A stretch of 64,000 nucleotides of DNA. Origin: Bombardia bombarda. Its lineage: Eukaryota > Ascomycota > Sordariomycetes > Sordariales > Lasiosphaeriaceae. Below, one piece after another: positions 58,855 through 64,000 of the stretch; positions within the stretch are counted from its first letter, which is position 1, and each line of letters starts with the position of its first letter. The notes under the pieces were generated by a model that had not been told where the DNA came from, made no database searches, and saw only the letters and a list, made by a program, of their open reading frames with translations. Both the position numbers and the translations under genes were made by a program. Location of the stretch: assembly GCA_030512295.1 (NCBI GenBank), contig JAULSR010000005.1, positions 1,550,001 to 1,614,000 on the forward strand, read 5' to 3'.

Positions 58855-59404
58855 ATGGCCACTAGCCCAGCTCGAACTCTGTCGGGCCTTCCATGTCGGT
58901 TACGACTTCGACTTCTGGCTGCGGCCACGGTCACTAGCACCGGTGAATCGCCCCTTGTCCTAAGAACAACCACCACCGCTCAGTCCGTCGCCGCCATGCC
59001 GACAACAACATTCGCCGCGAGCAGGCGACGTACCTTCTCCTCGACGACACGCGCCGCGCAGCAGCAGCAGCCGAAGTCCACACCCCCCGCCACACAGAGC
59101 AAATTCGTCTACAACGTCGCGGCCTCCTACATCGCAAAGGGCCACCCCTACGACCCCTCCACCCACATCTTCCACTTCAACCCCTACAACCGCGTCCAGC
59201 CCCCCAAGCCCGGGCGCGCTAAGTCCTCGCGCCCCGAGTCCGGCCAAGACGCCTTCTTCGTCTCCCGCCTCGGCACCAACCCGTCCGAGGTCGCCCTGGG
59301 CATCGCCGACGGCGTCGGCGGCTGGATGGACAGCGGCGTCGACCCCGCCGACTTCTCCCACGCCTTCTGCGACTACATGGCCGCCGCCGCGCACGAATAC
59401 CCCT

Positions 59405-59499
<95 letters not shown>

Positions 59500-60348
59500 C
59501 CCAAATCCCAGCAACAACAACTAACAGCGCGCAACCTAATGCAGCGCGGCTACGAAGCCGTCTGCCACGACCCCACCATCAAAGCCGGCGGCAGCACCGC
59601 CGTCGTCGGCCTGCTCTCCGAATCCGGCACGCTCGAGGTCGCCAACCTGGGCGACAGCGGCTTCGTGCTGCTCCGCCTCAACGGCGTGCACTACTCGAGC
59701 GAGCCGCAGACGCACGCCTTCAACACGCCCTACCAGCTCAGCGTCGTGCCGCCCAGCATGCTGCTGCGCGCGGCCGCGTTCGGCGGCGCCCAGCTCATGG
59801 ACCAGCCGAGGGACGCAGAGGTGACGCGCCACAGGCTGCGCCACGGGGACGTGCTGGTCCTTGCGAGCGACGGGCTGTGGGATAATCTGTTCAATCAGGA
59901 CATCCTGCGGATCGTGAGCCGGACGATGGCGGACGTGGGCGCGTGGACGAGCGCCGAGGATGAGGCGGGGGTGCAGGCGAGGGCGGATCTGGGGCCGTAT
60001 ACGAGGCTGGAGGAGGCGGAGGAGGCGGGCAGGAGTGGGAGTGGGAGTGGGAGTGGGAGCGGTGGTGCTGGTGCTGGTGCTGGTGCTGGTGCTGGTGCTG
60101 GTGCTGGTGGGAGGCAGCAGAGGTCGATTGCGACGCTGCAGAGCCTGCTGGCCATGGAGATCGTCGGGGCGGCAAAGTCGGCGAGCGTCAATGCGAAGCT
60201 GGATGGGCCGTTTGCGAAGGAGGTCAAGAAGTACTACCCGCATGAGGCGTGGCGTGGGGGAAAGGAGGACGATATTTGCGCTGTGGTCGTGGTTGTGTCT
60301 GAGGAGGAGGCGTCGCAGGCGCAGGCGCCGCTCAAGGCGAAGTTGTGA
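58855..60348 (+). CDS. PTC7: Mitochondrial PP2C-type protein phosphatase (Ptc7-like)
   Basis: Single exon of 497 residues from the ATG at 58855; an in-frame ATG at 58996 (MPTTTFAASRRRTFSSTT) also gives a mitochondrial presequence. The PP2C/PPM core shows SGQDAFFVS, GIADGVGGW, GGSTAVVGLL, VANLGDSGFVLLR and VLASDGLWDNLF, including the Asp residues that bind the two metal ions. Yeast Ptc7 dephosphorylates Coq7 and other mitochondrial proteins. A run of 31 Asn (30 AAC codons plus AAT, 59407-59499) interrupts the region between DYMAAAAHEYPY and TARNLMQRGYEA, and a Gly-Ser then Gly-Ala repeat (about 60030-60110) interrupts the C-terminal part. Both are probably loops. The final motif GGKEDDICAVVV completes the domain. 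The shared promoter with SDHB fits a mitochondrial role. Confidence 0.9.
59407..59499 (+). repeat. (AAC)30 coding repeat, poly-Asn
   Basis: Thirty AAC codons and one AAT in frame in the Ptc7-like gene. In the antisense frames it reads as poly-Val, which is an artefact. Confidence 0.95.
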
Positions 60349-62071
60349 GGCATGCATATATATCATGAAGCATGGTTGAATCTCGGTGTTGACCCATTTT
60401 CTTTTGGCGAGGTGGAAAAGACTTGTTTGGTTGTTATTTTTATTTTCTTACTGTTGGTGCGTGGGGTACAGATAAAAGAAGAGAATGCCTGGAGGCACTC
60501 CGAGGGCATTGCTGGGCGTTTTATATTTGGTATTATTCCTGCTGTTTTTGGCTTGTATGTATTTACGTACATGCTTGTGCTTGAACGGGGGCTTTATTTC
60601 ACGGGCTGGACATATAAACGTTTCTTTCGAACGGCTGCTGCTGCTGTTGCTGCTGTTGCTCCAGCAGCGCGCAACACGACGCTTGTATGATTTAGAAAAG
60701 AGAGTAGAAAAAGCGGGACGATGGGAAGGACGGAGCCGTGCACAGGCGGAGGAGCGGTGACTGCTACTGCCTTCCGCTGTGTGTGTATCGATGGAGGCTA
60801 TCTAATGGACTAAGAATTGTCTAGATTTCTTATAGCTGATGCAGCTCGACGCTGCTGGTATACTGTAGTTACTACATGTACACGTTTTGGTGTGCTGGTA
60901 AGGGGGTGTTTATAGATGAATGCACCACCACGAATGCCACTTTCATAGAATTAATTGGTTTGGGGCGATATTGGCTGGGCGGGATATACATCGACGTTTC
61001 CCTTTTATTGAGACTGGTAGAGATTCTCATGGACTAAGAAGTATCTAATTTGAATCAGATATATCAATCACCATGAACACAGCGAAAGCAGTAAGCATGC
61101 TCTGCTCATGTCAGTACCAGCGAAATAATATCACCATCTTATCACCCTATTAAAATAGATCCATATTGTGAACCCTTCAGCAAAGTCCCAGACAATGACA
61201 CTGCGTATTACATCACAGGATAGGTATGTACGTCACAAACCAGGAATCTGGGTCCTTTACAGGGGTGGTCTCATGTAAGGTCACTCATGTACGTCTTCCC
61301 GATGACAAGTGGGATCGAGTTGGTACTCAGGCAGGTACTGCATCCTTCCGTCTGCAGACCTGTCCCGTCGGCCGTCTACATGCAGGACCGTTTGTCGGCA
61401 TGCAGGTAGCCGATCGACCTCCAACCGGGCCATCCCACGAACGCCGCCAAACGTACCGCCATTTATCTCATCTTCAACAACAATACAGTCAACACTCAAG
61501 CACAAACGCACAAGAGCCCGACAATGCATTATGAACCATAATCCTATTAATTCCCCATCGCAACTCAAGCCCCAATGAATATGCATATGCAATGCTATAA
61601 GCGTGTATACACGCAATGCATGTTACCCAAACAGCGAGCGGGCGATGGAGCGAGTACAAAGAGTAGTACAAGTATTAAAATATATTTTCCCCTCATTCTC
61701 CCGTCATCCAGAGAGTCGGGTCATAAAACGACCGTGTGTCTCTCACTCCCCTCCGAGTTTTTGTAGACCCTCTCACCAAACCACTCATGTGCCATGTCAA
61801 AACATAGACCCCCAACTAACAAACAATCAACAAGATGAATCAATCCTAACCCGGCATCATGTCGTACGACGGCGGTCCCAAGAACACAGACAGTCCAACC
61901 CATCCAATTACAGTCCAACATCTTTCAAGAAAACGCTGACACATATGTACGAGAAACGCGGGGAGGCGACAGCAGATGTTGCCGTCACACCCACTCATGC
62001 TGGATCTTTTTCCCTTCTTCCATCTCTGACTTCTTCCCGCGAATTGCAGCAGTAGTAGTAGTGGTGATCTC
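60349..62071. other. Intergenic region between convergent genes
   Basis: 3' flanks of the Ptc7-like gene (+) and the PF10342-type gene (-). No gene supported on either strand; the open frame at 60352-60690 is T-rich 3' flank. A CTG-rich stretch lies near 60638-60660. Confidence 0.5.
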
Positions 62072-62890
62072 TTAGTTAAAGAAGACCACGGCGGCGACGG
62101 TGACGAGGAGCAGGGCAAGGGGCGAGTTGAAGCGTTGGCCTTCGTTCGTGTTAGTTGAGGGGGTGGTGGTGGGCCGGGCAGTGGTGGTGGTTGAGCTGTG
62201 CGCCGAGGTGGTGGCTAAATGATATTCAAATAATTGGTTGCATGAGTTTAAATGATACTTATAATATATATACTGTACTCCTTGACCGGTGATAGATAAC
62301 CGGCGTCAGAGAATGGGGGGTTCAGGGGGTTTGCCACTTACAAGAAGAGCCGGAGCTGGTCGACGCAGACGAGGTGATGGTGGTGCTGGAGTCGGTGGTT
62401 GAAGCCGAGGAGCTGGGGGTGGTGCTGCTAGCGGAGCTCGTGCTAGTCGACGAGGCCGACGAGGAGCTGCTAGACGACTCGACGGTGCTGCTAAAGTACT
62501 GGAACTGGGGGCTGTAGTTCAGGTTGTCGCTACCACTCTGATCTGAAATCTCGATGGCGTAGGTGTCTGAGGGAATGTCGCTCGGCGTCCAGACGAACGA
62601 GGTGGTGCCAGCGGGGACATTGACTGTATTAACTGGTCAGTTCCTATGCCAATAATGCGTTGGTGGATCTGAGGCATGAAATCATATGCGCGCTTACCAA
62701 TTTGTGCGAATGGCTTAAGGTTGCCAGAGGGGCCGTTCACGAGGGTGACGGTGACCAAGCCGACAGCATTGCCCCACGTGATGTTGAAGGGGACATCCTC
62801 CTTGATGTCGTACGCCGAGTTGGTGAGCACGGGCTTGGCCAGGCCAACGGCAGCGAAGGCGGCGACGAGGGTTGCGATTGTCAGTTGCAT
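62072..62890 (-). CDS. Ser/Thr-rich GPI-anchored protein, PF10342/Kre9-Knh1 type
   Basis: Exons (minus) 62890-62698, 62623-62342 and 62214-62072; introns of 74 and 127 nt; 205 residues. Signal peptide MQLTIATLVAAFAAVGLA, then a beta-sandwich domain of the Kre9/Knh1 type: YDIKEDVPFNITWGNAVG, VTVTLVNGPSGNLKPF, then GTTSFVWTPSDIPSDTYAIE and a closing QFQYF. A long Ser/Thr-rich stalk follows (about 95 residues), then NSPLALLLVTVAAVVFFN as GPI signal. The splice between QI and VNVPAGTTS keeps the domain intact. Proteins of this family are wall-linked and probably O-glycosylated; no enzymatic activity is known for the fold. Confidence 0.85.
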
Positions 62891-64000
62891 TGTGATGGTG
62901 TTGATTTTGGGGGGTGATTAAAAAATGCGAATAAATATTATTCGACTGCGGCGGATGGAAAGATGGTCAGCCACATGCAACTGCTGGACGTCGTCACGCC
63001 GGGCGAATTCCCAATAAAGAAAACGGGTTTCGGGAGAGAGCGAGAAAATGACGAATTGTTCGGCACGGAATGAGGATTTAACCCACCTAGCTGTGGAATG
63101 TTTGGGGGTTGTGTGATGGTATTAGAGCAAAGCTTGGGTTAACTTGGGATGTGCAATTGGATGATGAAAATGCGAAGAATAGACGCAGTCAACGAACGTT
63201 GAAGAAAATTATTAGATGAAGCGACAGTGCCGTCCAGAATCCCGAGACAAAAGTTAGAGTTGGGAAGGAACTGGGGAAGAAGGAGAGTGGAAAGTGAGGA
63301 AGCTGGTGCACCGTGGCAGCCGCGTCGCTGCCTGCAGGGGGTGGGCGGAACGACCCAAGCCAAATACGAGAGGACCCAAAACACGCGAGCTGGCAAAGCT
63401 GGCAACGCTGGGGGAGGAAGTGACGCCGCACACCTCCGTCCACGCGCTCACCAATCGGAGGCCCGGGAAATTAATGTTAGCATCTCACGATGGGGCAAGA
63501 CACCGAAAGGCTTTTTGCCCCGGCGTCCATGTTCGACTCGGCTGGCAACAACAAGGTGAGAGCGCCCTGAGAGTGACCTGACTAGGGTGCCTGCCAAGGA
63601 AACCCTGATCTTGCTACCATGCCGAATCCGGGCAAGTTTCGCCCCCCCAGAGCCTTGTCACGCATCTTGATCTTGAAATCAGGGGTTGCAGGATAGAAGC
63701 AGTTTCCATGCTTTCCTTCCACTGGCTGTGACGCAATTCTGTCGGTGGCACGGCGACGTAATCGCAGCTTCTTTCTGTATCACTCACTCCACGACGCCTT
63801 CCATAAACTTGGTTTATGGCTACCAATACCTATTCGCACCTGCTCCATATTCCCGGCGTGTTGGTGGCTCGCTCGGGCAGTCCATCTCCCCTCGAATCCG
63901 TTTCTCCACCAACCGCATGAATCTCCTTTCCTGATTCGGCCAGGGGTACCAGCACAAACGGGACTGAGGAGCAGGCGACGACAAACGTGCCTCGCCGCGC
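62891..64000. other. Terminal intergenic region
   Basis: Promoter of the PF10342-type gene and sequence running to the window edge. No gene is supported; the longest open frames (63139-63581) show no domain or signal. Another gene may begin beyond 64000. Confidence 0.45.

Noticed and set aside
59399..59520. Poly-Val antisense frame
   Set aside because: Antisense reading of the AAC repeat.
60352..60690. 112-codon + frame with hydrophobic stretch after Ptc7
   Set aside because: T-rich 3' flank directly after the stop codon; the hydrophobicity follows from base composition.
1..64000. Secondary-metabolite cluster, transposon or viral insertion
   Set aside because: No synthase, transposase, integrase, reverse transcriptase or capsid-like frame was seen on either strand.

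Overview
This is a stretch of nuclear DNA from a filamentous ascomycete (Pezizomycotina, most likely Sordariomycetes). The signs are short 50-100 bp introns with GTAAGT-type donors and CTAAC-type branch sites, typical fungal gene families (Sch9, Nar1, Prp4, class V chitinase, PF10342-type GPI protein, CDH-cytochrome/b561 fusion), and 0.4-5 kb spacers full of TAGGTACCTA-like motifs and microsatellites. No operon, CRISPR array, rRNA gene, canonical tRNA gene, virus or intact transposon was recognised. All exon maps below were built by eye from splice signals, reading frame and family conservation.

Layout. 1-5.3 kb: 3' end of a peroxisomal MaoC-type hydratase (+), tubulin cofactor E (+), and a repetitive GPI-anchored wall protein (-). 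7.4-17.3 kb: GH18 chitinase (-) with a 30-copy GGGAGA repeat inside an intron, an unknown membrane protein (-), RanGAP (-) divergent from an Iec1/YY1-like zinc-finger protein (+), and another unknown membrane protein (-). 18.2-22.3 kb: NAR1 (+) tail-to-tail with a SUZ-domain protein (-), which is divergent from a small conserved-looking protein (+). 22.3-29.3 kb: a large, nearly gene-free block ending in the long leader of the AGC kinase Sch9 (+, 29.3-32.1 kb). 34.4-37.6 kb: ATP synthase subunit h (-) and a DOMON-cytochrome b561 membrane protein (-). 37.6-42 kb: a second gene-poor block. 42-49.6 kb: Psk1/Ypk3-like S6 kinase (-) divergent from spliceosomal Prp4 (+), then a T/K-type cyclin (+). 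50.6-62.9 kb: Dus4 tRNA dihydrouridine synthase (-), a duplicated-domain cysteine-rich secreted protein (-), another secreted protein (+), succinate dehydrogenase iron-sulphur subunit (-) divergent from a Ptc7-like mitochondrial PP2C phosphatase (+), and a PF10342 Ser/Thr-rich GPI protein (-).

Most genes are unlinked housekeeping functions: cytoskeleton, nuclear transport, Fe-S assembly, splicing, transcription elongation and mitochondrial respiration. Two themes stand out. Several genes encode secreted or wall proteins (repeat protein, chitinase, duplicated Cys protein, 199-aa secreted protein, PF10342 protein). Two TORC1-linked S6-kinase-type AGC kinases (Sch9 and Psk1) lie about 10 kb apart. 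Two conserved genes (NAR1 and the chitinase) each carry an apparent single-base loss in a G/C homopolymer. Because NAR1 is essential in yeast, this points to consensus-sequence error more than gene decay.
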